A stretch of 64,000 nt of DNA, taken from contig NZ_CP109999.1 of assembly GCF_025947145.1 (NCBI RefSeq), forward strand, positions 2,604,001 through 2,668,000, written 5' to 3'. Source of the DNA: Flavobacterium sp. N1994 (lineage in GTDB: Bacteria > Bacteroidota > Bacteroidia > Flavobacteriales > Flavobacteriaceae). The notes beneath the pieces were generated by a model that saw only the letters and a program-made list of their open reading frames with translations, did no database searches and was not told the DNA's origin. Shown one piece after another: positions 34,689 to 42,577 of this stretch (position 1 is the stretch's first letter; each line of letters opens with the position of its first letter). Both the position numbers and the translations under genes were made by a program.

Positions 34689-36791
34689 TTAATAAAAATC
34701 AGCTCTGTTGTCTTTAATGTCAGCATCGTTTTTCAACGCTGGTAAAACTCTTCCAGCATAATTAGCCACTTGAGGTTTTAGTTTGTTGATGTAATCATCA
34801 TATTTCTTAATTGCTGGGGCTTTAGTAACCACTTTCGTAGCTATTACATATACTCCAGAATTTCCATCAATTGGTTTAGAAAGTTGACCTACTTTAGATG
34901 AAAAAGCTAATCCAACAACTTTTGGTTCAAAACCAGCATTTGGTACATTTGGATTTTCAATAGTTAAATCAACAGCATTCATTACAGTAGCTTTGTTGCT
35001 AGCTGCAATAGCTGCCAATGAAGAGCCTTTCATTTTAGCAGAGATTAATGCTGCTTTCTTTTTGTTTTTCAAAATTGGCTCTACTTGTGGTCTTGCTTCT
35101 TCAGCTGTCATTAAACCTTTTTCAGCAGTACTTTTCACTTTGGCAATTACGTGACCTACGTTCACAATTTCAAAACGTTTTACATCACCAATTTTAGTGT
35201 CTTTATCAAAGGCCCATTTTACAATTTGTCTTTGATTGCTGATGGATCCAAAACTTTCATCCACTGCTTTAACTCTAACTGCTGGGTTAGGAGTCAATTT
35301 CATTTGTTTTACTAAGGCAGCAAAATCTTTAGTAGCAGCATCCATTTCAAATTTGGTTGCTTGAGTATAAGTTTTGTCATTAGTAGCTTCAGATGGTTGG
35401 ATTTTTTGAGCAATAGTTGCCAATTTAACAGCATCTTGCTTATCAGTCACTTGAATAATATGATATCCAAATTCCGTTTCTACTAAACCAATTTTTCCAA
35501 CTGGGTTACTGAAAACAAAATCATTAAATGGTTTTACCATTTGTCCTTGTGAAAAATAGCCTAAATCTCCACCTTGATTTGCTGATGAATCATCAGAGTT
35601 AGTCATGGCTAACATCATAAACATACCAGGATTAGCTTGCGCTTGTGCTAACAATCCTTCTGCTTTAGCTTTAGCTTGTTCTTTTGTTCTTTTCTCTTTT
35701 TTGTTTGGAACTTTAGTCCCTTCCCAGCTGATAAGAATATGACTTGCTTTTACTCTGGCACCAGCTTTTCTACCTAGTGCTTTTGAAATGCAATAGTAAT
35801 TGTCTTTCATATAAGGTCCAAAAACTTCACCAACAGGTAAATTAAATAATTGATCAGCGCTAGCTGGTGGCAAATTTTGTTTTGGTATGTAAGTTGAATC
35901 AAACGGAACGTCAGAATTTGAGTTTACAAAATCTGCATTGTTAGTTGCCGATTTAAATCCAGGAATAGTATCGTTTTTACCTGTTTCTTTATTGTAACGA
36001 ACGCTTGGCAATAATAAGGCATCAACGTTTTTCTTAATTTCAGCTTCATCTTGTGCCGATGGTTTCTCAGCAATTAAAACATAATCCAACTCACGTGATT
36101 CTTCTGATTTGAATTTTTTCTCTTTCGTTTTCATGTAAGCAACAATTTCATCATCCGTTACTTTTACATCGCTGTCTTTTATAGAGGAATAAGGAACAGA
36201 AACAAAATCAAAACTTACTTTGTTAGTTTCAGCTTCATATTTAAATTTACCTTCTGTTTGTGTAGTGTACATGGCGCCTTTTACCAATGAATTATAAATT
36301 TGGTATTTGGCATTCAATTCTGCATCTTTCTCTCTGTCTTTCAACATTTGAACACCTTCGGGCGTTGCTTTGAAATATTCTTTGAATTTGTTCAAATCAA
36401 ATTTACCAGCTGCATTCAAAAACATTTGGTTTTGTCCAATATTAGGATCAGATTTGAATATTTCTAAAATATGTTTTTCACCAACACGAATTCCTAATTT
36501 TTCAAATTCTTCCGTTAGCAAAGCAATATTTACTTCTTGACTCCAAACTTGGTTTGAAGCTTGCATAGCAGTCATGTTTTGACCTTGGCCTTGACTGTTT
36601 TTTTCTGTATTTGCTACTTTTACTCTAAATTCTTCAAAAGAAATATCTTTTCCATTTATGCTTCCTACGTCTTTGGATAAACTTTTAAAACCTTTGGTGA
36701 ACAAATCTTGTACAACAAAAGCTAATAATGCAAAACCAATTGCTAATAAAAGTAAACCTGAGCGTTTTCTAATTTTTGATAAAACTGCCAT
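34689..36791 (-). CDS. PpiD/SurA-like periplasmic peptidyl-prolyl isomerase and chaperone
   Basis: 700 residues from the ATG at 36789-36791 (MAVLSKIRKRSGLLLLAIG). An open extension to 36857 would need a GTG and lacks family features. A single membrane anchor (about 12-32) is followed by a SurA-N-like chaperone domain (about 40-160) and a parvulin domain near 345-465, recognisable from KASHILISW, SDDSSANQGGDLGYFSQGQMV and VETEFGYHIIQVTDK. It is a typical Bacteroidota SurA N-terminal-domain protein and should help outer-membrane proteins fold. It is the last gene of the leftward envelope block, 107 bases from the CorC-like gene. Confidence 0.9.
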   Translation of the reverse strand: MAVLSKIRKRSGLLLLAIGFALLAFVVQDLFTKGFKSLSKDVGSINGKDISFEEFRVKVANTEKNSQGQGQNMTAMQASNQVWSQEVNIALLTEEFEKLGIRVGEKHILEIFKSDPNIGQNQMFLNAAGKFDLNKFKEYFKATPEGVQMLKDREKDAELNAKYQIYNSLVKGAMYTTQTEGKFKYEAETNKVSFDFVSVPYSSIKDSDVKVTDDEIVAYMKTKEKKFKSEESRELDYVLIAEKPSAQDEAEIKKNVDALLLPSVRYNKETGKNDTIPGFKSATNNADFVNSNSDVPFDSTYIPKQNLPPASADQLFNLPVGEVFGPYMKDNYYCISKALGRKAGARVKASHILISWEGTKVPNKKEKRTKEQAKAKAEGLLAQAQANPGMFMMLAMTNSDDSSANQGGDLGYFSQGQMVKPFNDFVFSNPVGKIGLVETEFGYHIIQVTDKQDAVKLATIAQKIQPSEATNDKTYTQATKFEMDAATKDFAALVKQMKLTPNPAVRVKAVDESFGSISNQRQIVKWAFDKDTKIGDVKRFEIVNVGHVIAKVKSTAEKGLMTAEEARPQVEPILKNKKKAALISAKMKGSSLAAIAASNKATVMNAVDLTIENPNVPNAGFEPKVVGLAFSSKVGQLSKPIDGNSGVYVIATKVVTKAPAIKKYDDYINKLKPQVANYAGRVLPALKNDADIKDNRADFY

Positions 36792-36821
36792 TTCTATTTT
36801 TGTTAATTTTATTTCAGTTTG

Positions 36822-36852
36822 CGAAAATACAATTATATGTGTAATAACAAAA
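36822..36852 (-). promoter_or_regulatory. Probable promoter of the foldase gene
   Basis: On the minus strand TTTTG (36852-36848) and TATTTTCG (36829-36822, seven of eight matches to TAnnTTTG) are separated by 18 bases, in the gap between the CorC-like gene and the foldase. Confidence 0.35.
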
Positions 36853-36898
36853 CACACACAGCTATAATTTCGTTTAAATGTGGATTTTTTTCGAGAAA

Positions 36899-38158
36899 TT
36901 AATCCAATACCGTCATTTTTACTAATTCGATCTTCTTATTCGTAGCTTCTTCAATGATAAATTGGAAGTTACCAATAGTAATTTGATCTCCTTTTTGTGG
37001 AATTTCTTTCGAGAAATCAACGATAAATCCACCCAGTGTTCCATAAGAATCACTTTCGGGAATATTGAGTTTATATTCTTCATTAAGATATTCAACATCT
37101 AATCGAGTGGAAAATATATAATTCGATTCATCGATCTTGTTTTCAATCAATTCTTCGTCAGAATCGTGTTCGTCTTCAATTTCACCAAACAATTCTTCCA
37201 CTATATCTTCGATAGTTACAATGCCCGAAGTACCGCCATATTCATCCAAAATAACAGCAACACTTTTACGTTTTTTTGTCAACAAATTCATGGCATCTTT
37301 GATCAAAATGGTTTCCGGAACAAATTCGACTGCAATCATAATCGACTTGATACTTCTTGGTTTTTTGAACAACTCAAAGGAATGAACATAGCCTACAATA
37401 TCATCAAGGGTATTGATATAAACCAAAATTTTAGAATACCCAGTTGCTATAAAAAGTTCTCTCAAATCAACGACAGAACTGTATAAATCAACGGCCACTA
37501 ATTCCGTTCGAGGAGTCATGATGTCTCGTGCTTTTACTCCAGAAAATTCAAGCGCATTTTGAAAAATCTGTATTTCAGAATCTACTGTTTCATGGTCTTG
37601 CACAGCATTCATTTGCTCAGAAATATAATTTCCTAATTCGATTTTACTAAATGACAAATTAATTTGATCTCCTTCAGTTTTGAAAAATTTGCGCAAAACA
37701 TAATCGGAAATCCAAATCATAAATGAGGAAATATAATAGAAAAGTTTATAGAAGAAATAAGCCGGCAAAGCAAAAAACTTCATAAAGCTATTGGCATAAA
37801 TCTGAAAAAAAACTTTCGGCAAAAATTCAGAGGTCATCAAAACGATTAAAGTAGAAATCGTAGTTTGTAAAAGTAAATTGGATAAATCCGAAAATTTGTA
37901 TCCAAAGGTAGCAAACCAGTGCATCAACAAATCACCCATAAAAAAACCATAAACGACCATGGACACATTGTTGCCAACAAGCATCGTAGCAATAAATTTG
38001 GAAGGTTTTTGGGTAAGTTTGGTAAGGATTTTGGAAATAAAATCGTCTTGTTTTTTTTCAATTTCAAGATAAATTTTATTGGAGGAAACAAAAGCAATCT
38101 CCATTCCAGAGAAAAATGCGGAAAGTATCAAGCATAGGATGATGATTCCGATTTCCAT
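36899..38158 (-). CDS. CNNM/CorC-type transporter-associated protein (hemolysin-family, CBS domains)
   Basis: 419 residues. Residues 1-190 form the DUF21/CNNM membrane domain (FFSGMEIAFVSSNK at 16-29, TMLVGNNVSMVVYGF near 58-72). Residues about 200-330 hold a pair of CBS domains (ARDIMTPRTELVAVD, KRKSVAVILDEYGGTSGIVT). The C-terminus (about 345-419) is a CorC_HlyC domain. Such proteins are linked to Mg/Co ion transport despite the old hemolysin label. GldE is a flavobacterial relative, but nothing here ties this gene to gliding, so no symbol is given. It lies 3 bases after the 65-residue membrane protein gene. Confidence 0.9.
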   Translation of the reverse strand: MEIGIIILCLILSAFFSGMEIAFVSSNKIYLEIEKKQDDFISKILTKLTQKPSKFIATMLVGNNVSMVVYGFFMGDLLMHWFATFGYKFSDLSNLLLQTTISTLIVLMTSEFLPKVFFQIYANSFMKFFALPAYFFYKLFYYISSFMIWISDYVLRKFFKTEGDQINLSFSKIELGNYISEQMNAVQDHETVDSEIQIFQNALEFSGVKARDIMTPRTELVAVDLYSSVVDLRELFIATGYSKILVYINTLDDIVGYVHSFELFKKPRSIKSIMIAVEFVPETILIKDAMNLLTKKRKSVAVILDEYGGTSGIVTIEDIVEELFGEIEDEHDSDEELIENKIDESNYIFSTRLDVEYLNEEYKLNIPESDSYGTLGGFIVDFSKEIPQKGDQITIGNFQFIIEEATNKKIELVKMTVLD

Positions 38159-38161
38159 GGG

Positions 38162-38359
38162 TTAAGGTTTTTTAGTGCGATCCTGAAATTTTTTATTAAA
38201 ATTCCTTCTGAAGAAAAACATAAAAATTCCCACTACAGCAAAGGCACCGCTTATGTAGGCCTTATTGGTTTCGCCTGCTTGATAATTTTGAAAAGCATCA
38301 ACAGCAAATAGAATTCCAGCAAGTAAGTAAGCGTAAACAGTAAATTTTAAATAGGTCAT
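38162..38359 (-). CDS. Small membrane protein, unknown function
   Basis: 65 residues with two hydrophobic segments (about 5-22 and 35-50) and a strongly basic tail (RRNFNKKFQDRTKKP). I recognise no domain. Its position between lptC and the CorC-like gene, with gaps of 5 and 3 bases, indicates that it is a real cotranscribed gene. Confidence 0.7.
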   Translation of the reverse strand: MTYLKFTVYAYLLAGILFAVDAFQNYQAGETNKAYISGAFAVVGIFMFFFRRNFNKKFQDRTKKP

Positions 38360-38364
38360 AGTTC

Positions 38365-38916
38365 TTATTCTGATTGGACTTCTCCAGATATTTTTTGTGA
38401 GTTTACTTTTTTGAAGTCTTTACTAAAATCAATTCCTTCGCCATAGGAAACTCCTTTTGGTGAGGTAAATTTAAACTTTTTTTCGGTAAAAAACCATTCG
38501 TTTTTTTGGTCATAGTACAATTGCTCTGTTTCGAGCATATCTCCATTTTGATTGGATATTTTTACACTGTCTTGCAAATCAATAATATTGGTTGCTTTAT
38601 GTGACACAGCATATTTTGCATTGATATAAGTTTCCTTGCCTTTTTTATCATACAAGGTTAAATGGATTCCTTTTGGAAACTCTGTAAAAGGATATTCAAC
38701 AGTCGAATAATCTAGCATTTTCGGGCTAATCAGATTAGCGGTAATCCTCCCAGAATCGGTATATTTTAAATCGATGTCATCAGCATCTCCACTTGGAGAA
38801 AATTCAGCAAACCCCATTTTTTGAACATCGCGAAAATTACCCTCGCATCCTAATATCAAAAAACAAAAGAGGAATGCCGTTATAAAAGGGACACTATTTC
38901 TAGTAAGGTGTTTCAT
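38365..38916 (-). CDS. lptC: LPS export protein LptC
   Basis: 183 residues with a lipobox LILGC (lipidated Cys24), then a beta-jellyroll of the LptC/LptA type (DIDLKYTDSGRITANLISPKM, INAKYAVSHKATNIIDLQDSVKI). LptC links the LptBFG ABC transporter to LptA for lipopolysaccharide transport across the periplasm. The lipoprotein form rather than a transmembrane anchor is usual in Bacteroidota. Its ATG shares one base with the stop of the preceding TPR gene (38916), so translation is probably coupled. Confidence 0.88.
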   Translation of the reverse strand: MKHLTRNSVPFITAFLFCFLILGCEGNFRDVQKMGFAEFSPSGDADDIDLKYTDSGRITANLISPKMLDYSTVEYPFTEFPKGIHLTLYDKKGKETYINAKYAVSHKATNIIDLQDSVKISNQNGDMLETEQLYYDQKNEWFFTEKKFKFTSPKGVSYGEGIDFSKDFKKVNSQKISGEVQSE

Positions 38917-40190
38917 TATTTGGATGGAAAAGTAACAGTTTCATTTATCCAACATCCAATATTCAAAGATTTTCCGGCCATCTTAGCGTTCTTAATATCA
39001 TCTTGAGTCACTGATTTTTTTGCAAAATCGCTACTCATTTTGTCTGATGTTGGTTTTAATCTTGGTTCGGCAACACCAGCTTTTTTAACCGTTTCAGCAG
39101 CTAAATAGTATACGGACTTTTTTTCAAACTCGGTTCTACCACATTCATCAGTGCTATTGGCATACAATTGTGCTAAAAACAAATAAGCCTTTCCCATTTT
39201 AGGGTCAAGAGCTAAGGCTTTGTTTAAGTATTCTTTTGATTTCGAATTGTCATTGGCCAACAAACCTGTAGCAAGATTATAATATATCTTGGCTTTCTCT
39301 ATTGGATTGGTTTGCAATTCTGCAGATTCATTATAGAATTTAATTGCCTCGGTAAACTTTCTCTGTTTAAGGTTGCTTAATGCCATAAAATTAGCTGACT
39401 GCGCTGTTACTTTTATCGAATATAATTTTTCGGTAAGGGTAGTAAAAATAGGTTTGGCACTACATTTTTCCGATAAATTGATTAATGCTGTCGTAAGCCA
39501 ATCTGTATTGTCTTGATTGCTTGCATAATTTTTTGTGTAAAATGCATCAAGGTTTTCACAAGTCGCCAAATCTTTTGCCAAAGCATTAACTCCTTTTAAC
39601 GCAGTTTTATACTCATTTGCTTTTGTTGGGTTAGAAATGGTTAATTCATTCAGCATAGAAGTGGCTTGAGTGAATTTTTCTAAGACTAAATTGGAAGTGA
39701 TTTTTTTGTCGCCGTTAGTGAACCTTTCACAATACATACTAAAATAAGTAAAGATGGTGTTCGCGTCTGTGATGTTTTTTGAAGCACTTAAAAATGCGGT
39801 GTCTAATAAATTGAAAATTTCTTCTTTAGCCTCAATCTTATTATTGACAAGTGCCATTGCCTTGTCTGCTTGAAAACTTGGAGTAGCTAATGGGAAGTTT
39901 TTATTGTATTGATCATACAATTTTAATAAATCACGAACTAACTTTTCTTTCTCCTCATCTGCTTTTGCATTGTCAATTTTATATTGAAGAATTTGGATTC
40001 CATCTTTATAAATACCTTCATTTTCTTTAGGACAATTTTTTTTCACTTCGTTCCAAATATCGAACGATTCAGCTATTTTTTTGGCTTGATAAAGCTCTTG
40101 ATAGGCTGCTATTTTTGAAGAACAATCAAACTTTTGGGCATTGGCACTTGATATAAATAAAATACCAATCATAAAAATAATTGCTTTCAT
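38916..40190 (-). CDS. Exported tetratricopeptide-repeat protein
   Basis: 424 residues with a signal peptide (about 1-18, SSANAQ). The body is helical; TPR-like units are clearest at about 265-345 (LKQRKFTEAIKFYNESAEL, AKIYYNLATGLLANDNSKSKEYLNKALALDP, KAYLFLAQLYA). Two cysteines near each end of the C-terminal part (DECGR and IGCWINETV) may form a disulphide. TPR proteins are scaffolds, and the partner is not evident. The gene sits between an outer-membrane barrel protein and lptC in one operon, which suggests an envelope-assembly role. Confidence 0.75.
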   Translation of the reverse strand: MKAIIFMIGILFISSANAQKFDCSSKIAAYQELYQAKKIAESFDIWNEVKKNCPKENEGIYKDGIQILQYKIDNAKADEEKEKLVRDLLKLYDQYNKNFPLATPSFQADKAMALVNNKIEAKEEIFNLLDTAFLSASKNITDANTIFTYFSMYCERFTNGDKKITSNLVLEKFTQATSMLNELTISNPTKANEYKTALKGVNALAKDLATCENLDAFYTKNYASNQDNTDWLTTALINLSEKCSAKPIFTTLTEKLYSIKVTAQSANFMALSNLKQRKFTEAIKFYNESAELQTNPIEKAKIYYNLATGLLANDNSKSKEYLNKALALDPKMGKAYLFLAQLYANSTDECGRTEFEKKSVYYLAAETVKKAGVAEPRLKPTSDKMSSDFAKKSVTQDDIKNAKMAGKSLNIGCWINETVTFPSK

Positions 40191-40202
40191 AGGTAAAAAG
40201 TT

Positions 40203-41468
40203 TTAGTCGTATTTACGTTTAACAAACCATCTTTCGCTTAATGATAAACCAATACTTAAGTTGACATAATTTTCTTCAACCAAATTCCCATATTTAGTAC
40301 CTCTTTTACCAACTTCAAGTCCAATGTTGATATTAGAAAAAGTACCCCCAAGAGGCAATCCTAATCCGATAGAACCAGCAAAATCAGTAATTGATTTGTT
40401 AGGATAACCTGGATTTTGAATAACTAAACCTGTGTTTTCAAAACGGATACCACCACGATATACCACTCTTTTAAAATAACCAGAATAAGAATTGTAATTA
40501 GGAATATAAAAACCTCCTAAACTATAACGAATAGAGTTTTCAAAAGTAGATCCGCTGATATCATTGAAACGATTAGAAAGGACGCTATTGTTTGTAAAAG
40601 TAACTTCTCCTCCAACTAACCATTTTTTTACTTCTCCAAAACCAGAACCAAAAGAAAGTTTAGAAGGTAATTTTATAGTGGTGTCACTAACAGGTATTTG
40701 GTTTTGTTCAATAACACTAACAGCACCAGTACTTAAAAACTGAATAATTTCAAGAGTACGAGTATTGCCAAGAGTTAATTTAGCTTCTGGTGTATAAGTC
40801 ATACTACTGAAAAAAGAATATTTTTTATTCACTTTGGTTTCGTAAGATAGCCCAAAATCAAAATTGACACCTCTTACATTAGAAGCGTTATTTTCTCTAG
40901 TACCATACTGAAGACCATTTTGAAAAAGCAAACTTTTCGTTGTTATAGTTCCAAAATTATATTGGATATCCGCACCAATATTGATTTTTTTGAATAGTTG
41001 ATATCCAAAACCAGCGAAAACTTTATTAACACTACCAATACCAGAATATTGAGAATATGTTGTATTATTTACTCCTGATAAATTTTGAATTTTATATCCC
41101 ACAGACGAATAAGGAATAAGCCCAAACCCAATACCTACTTTCCCCATCGGAATCCCAATAGCAAGATAATCTAAAGAGGTTCTCTTAGATTTTTCTTCTT
41201 GCGTTTCAGATTTAGAGGTGGTGTTACCATAGGTGCCGCCAACAACAAAACTGGTTAATTTAAGACTAGCAAAATGAGCTGGGTTTTGAATATTTAAGTG
41301 AATACTGTCTGGTAAAACGGAAATCCCACCCATGGAACGATTCTCAACAGTTCCTTTAAATTTCACTTCTCCAATTCCATAAAAAGAATAAGGTGAAGAA
41401 GTACCTTCTTGAGCAAATAGTGCCAATGAAAAAAGTAAACTAAGGCTTACTATAACTTTTTTAATCAT
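40203..41468 (-). CDS. Outer-membrane beta-barrel protein, unknown substrate
   Basis: 421 residues with a signal peptide (1-19, LALFAQ) and a body of alternating amphipathic strands rich in Gly, Asn and aromatic residues. The N-terminus EGTSSPYSFYGIGEVKFKGTVENRSMGG and NPAHFASLKLTSF recall the FadL/OmpP1-like barrels that Bacteroidota use for hydrophobic compounds. Function is not established. The start codon overlaps the end of coaX by eight bases, and the TPR gene follows after 12 bases. Confidence 0.75.
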   Translation of the reverse strand: MIKKVIVSLSLLFSLALFAQEGTSSPYSFYGIGEVKFKGTVENRSMGGISVLPDSIHLNIQNPAHFASLKLTSFVVGGTYGNTTSKSETQEEKSKRTSLDYLAIGIPMGKVGIGFGLIPYSSVGYKIQNLSGVNNTTYSQYSGIGSVNKVFAGFGYQLFKKINIGADIQYNFGTITTKSLLFQNGLQYGTRENNASNVRGVNFDFGLSYETKVNKKYSFFSSMTYTPEAKLTLGNTRTLEIIQFLSTGAVSVIEQNQIPVSDTTIKLPSKLSFGSGFGEVKKWLVGGEVTFTNNSVLSNRFNDISGSTFENSIRYSLGGFYIPNYNSYSGYFKRVVYRGGIRFENTGLVIQNPGYPNKSITDFAGSIGLGLPLGGTFSNINIGLEVGKRGTKYGNLVEENYVNLSIGLSLSERWFVKRKYD

Positions 41469-42192
41469 TTTGATTGTATTGAAATGTTTGGTTCAAACTT
41501 TCCAGAAGAAAATTAGAATTGGCAAATATGGTATTTTTTAATCGCATAGCCAAAAATTCTGCGTCGCCTCCCGTTAAAATTATGATAAATTTAGCGTATT
41601 GGGTTTTGTATTGCTCTATAAATCCATCAATTTCAAATGCAACACCGTTAATTACTCCCGAATGAATAGATTCTTGGGTAGAATTCCCAATATAATCTTC
41701 AGGATGTTTTTTTTGTAATAAAGGCAATTTAGCAGTTTGATGATGCAAAGATTCATAACGCAATCTAATACCTGGAGCAATAGCACCACCTAGATACTGG
41801 TCATTGGTATCTATAAAATCATAAGTGATACAAGTCCCAGCATCAATAACCAAACGATTTTGATTAGGAAATTGCAAAACAGCTCCTGATGCCAAAACCA
41901 TTCTATCAATTCCTAGGGTTGTTGGGGTACTGTATAAATTGGTAAAGGGGAATTTGCTTTCGTGAGTTATAAAATGAATTGTAACGCGGTCTTCTATCGA
42001 TAAAAAAAGGTCTTTCTCTACATTTCCAACAGAAGCAACTACTAAATTCACAATTTTTGGATACTGATGCATTAAGAAATGAATCTTATTTAAAAGCGCC
42101 TCTTGCTCAAAAATAAAAAGTTCTATCAACGTATTTTGTTCAAAGACAGCAGCTTTGATTCGCGTATTTCCAACATCAATGGTTAAAAGCAT
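41461..42192 (-). CDS. coaX: Type III pantothenate kinase
   Basis: 243 residues from the ATG at 42190-42192 (MLLTIDVGNTRIK). A 33-residue open extension crosses the promoter and is rejected. Motifs are DVGNTRIK (ATP/phosphate 1), TLGIDRMVLASGA (pantothenate site), DAGTCITYDF (phosphate 2) and ILTGGDAEFL near the end (adenosine). It catalyses the first step of coenzyme A synthesis. It is the promoter-proximal gene of the leftward envelope operon and is divergent from tRNA-Phe. Confidence 0.95.
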   Translation of the reverse strand: MLLTIDVGNTRIKAAVFEQNTLIELFIFEQEALLNKIHFLMHQYPKIVNLVVASVGNVEKDLFLSIEDRVTIHFITHESKFPFTNLYSTPTTLGIDRMVLASGAVLQFPNQNRLVIDAGTCITYDFIDTNDQYLGGAIAPGIRLRYESLHHQTAKLPLLQKKHPEDYIGNSTQESIHSGVINGVAFEIDGFIEQYKTQYAKFIIILTGGDAEFLAMRLKNTIFANSNFLLESLNQTFQYNQND

Positions 42193-42210
42193 GACACTAT
42201 TTTTGGTGCT

Positions 42211-42218
42211 CAAAGTTA
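42211..42218 (-). promoter_or_regulatory. Putative -7 box of coaX
   Basis: Minus-strand TAACTTTG matches TAnnTTTG, 18 bases before the coaX ATG. No convincing -33 TTG. Confidence 0.45.
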
Positions 42219-42243
42219 CGAATAGTTTTTTTTTAGTATTTGT

Positions 42244-42274
42244 TTTGGATAAATTAAAAATCATCCTATATTTG
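42244..42274 (+). promoter_or_regulatory. Promoter of tRNA-Phe
   Basis: TTTG at 42244-42247 and TATATTTG at 42267-42274 are separated by 19 bases, both perfect matches to the Bacteroidota -33/-7 elements. The tRNA begins 17 bases after the -7 box. Confidence 0.7.
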
Positions 42275-42291
42275 CACCCGCAACAAAGCAA

Positions 42292-42364
42292 GGTACCTTA
42301 GCTCAGTTGGTAGAGCAATGGACTGAAAATCCATGTGTCCCTGGTTCGATTCCTGGAGGTACCA
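42292..42364 (+). tRNA. tRNA-Phe (GAA)
   Basis: A complete 73-base cloverleaf. The acceptor arms GGTACCT (42292-42298) and AGGTACC (42357-42363) pair perfectly. The D arm is GCTC/GAGC, the anticodon stem ATGGA/TCCAT encloses anticodon GAA at 42325-42327, and the T arm contains GGTTCGATTCC. The discriminator base is A, and CCA is not encoded. A strong hairpin terminator follows at once. Confidence 0.96.
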
Positions 42365-42370
42365 CAAAAA

Positions 42371-42403
42371 AAAGCCCATCACCATAAAGTGATGGGTTTT
42401 TTT
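42371..42403 (+). terminator. Terminator of tRNA-Phe
   Basis: CCCATCAC (42375-42382) and GTGATGGG (42389-42396) form a perfect 8-bp stem, extended by A-T pairs, with a six-base loop and seven T. Confidence 0.9.
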
Positions 42404-42577
42404 GTGGTACGCAAGGAGAGATTCGATTCCTGGAGATTTGAAATTAAAAATTTGATATTAAGAGGAGGAAGCCCAGTGGGCTTCAGGTATATGAACTTTA
42501 GTTCATTTTCTTACAAGTAGTCTTCAAGTATACAAGCTTTAACTTGTTCCAATTTTACATCACCATTTCATTCTAGA
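42404..42577. other. Noncoding junction after tRNA-Phe: tRNA 3'-end copy and hairpins
   Basis: Bases 42422-42435 repeat exactly the 14 bases 42345-42358 of the tRNA T arm. Three hairpins follow: a 7-bp stem at 42468-42484 (loop AGT), a 6-bp stem at 42491-42506 (loop TTTA), and a 5-bp stem at 42532-42547. No coding frame is credible. Confidence 0.65.
42481..42548. repeat. Two related hairpin units with compensatory stem changes
   Basis: The 27 bases from 42481 and from 42522 match at 19 positions. Six of the eight differences fall in the stem as three pairs that keep base pairing (T-A to C-G, G-C to A-T, A-T to G-C). One further change breaks the innermost pair. The CTTTA loop region and the CTTCA-GTATA lead-in are conserved. 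This looks like a structured repeated element, of the REP or small-RNA type. Confidence 0.6.

Noticed and set aside
36899..38158. Gliding motility gene gldE
   Set aside because: It shares the CNNM-CBS-CorC layout with GldE, but no gld neighbours are present and this layout is common to other paralogues.
42335..42520. Rightward 61-codon frame overlapping tRNA-Phe and its terminator
   Set aside because: It begins inside the tRNA and runs through a terminator and hairpins; coding is implausible.
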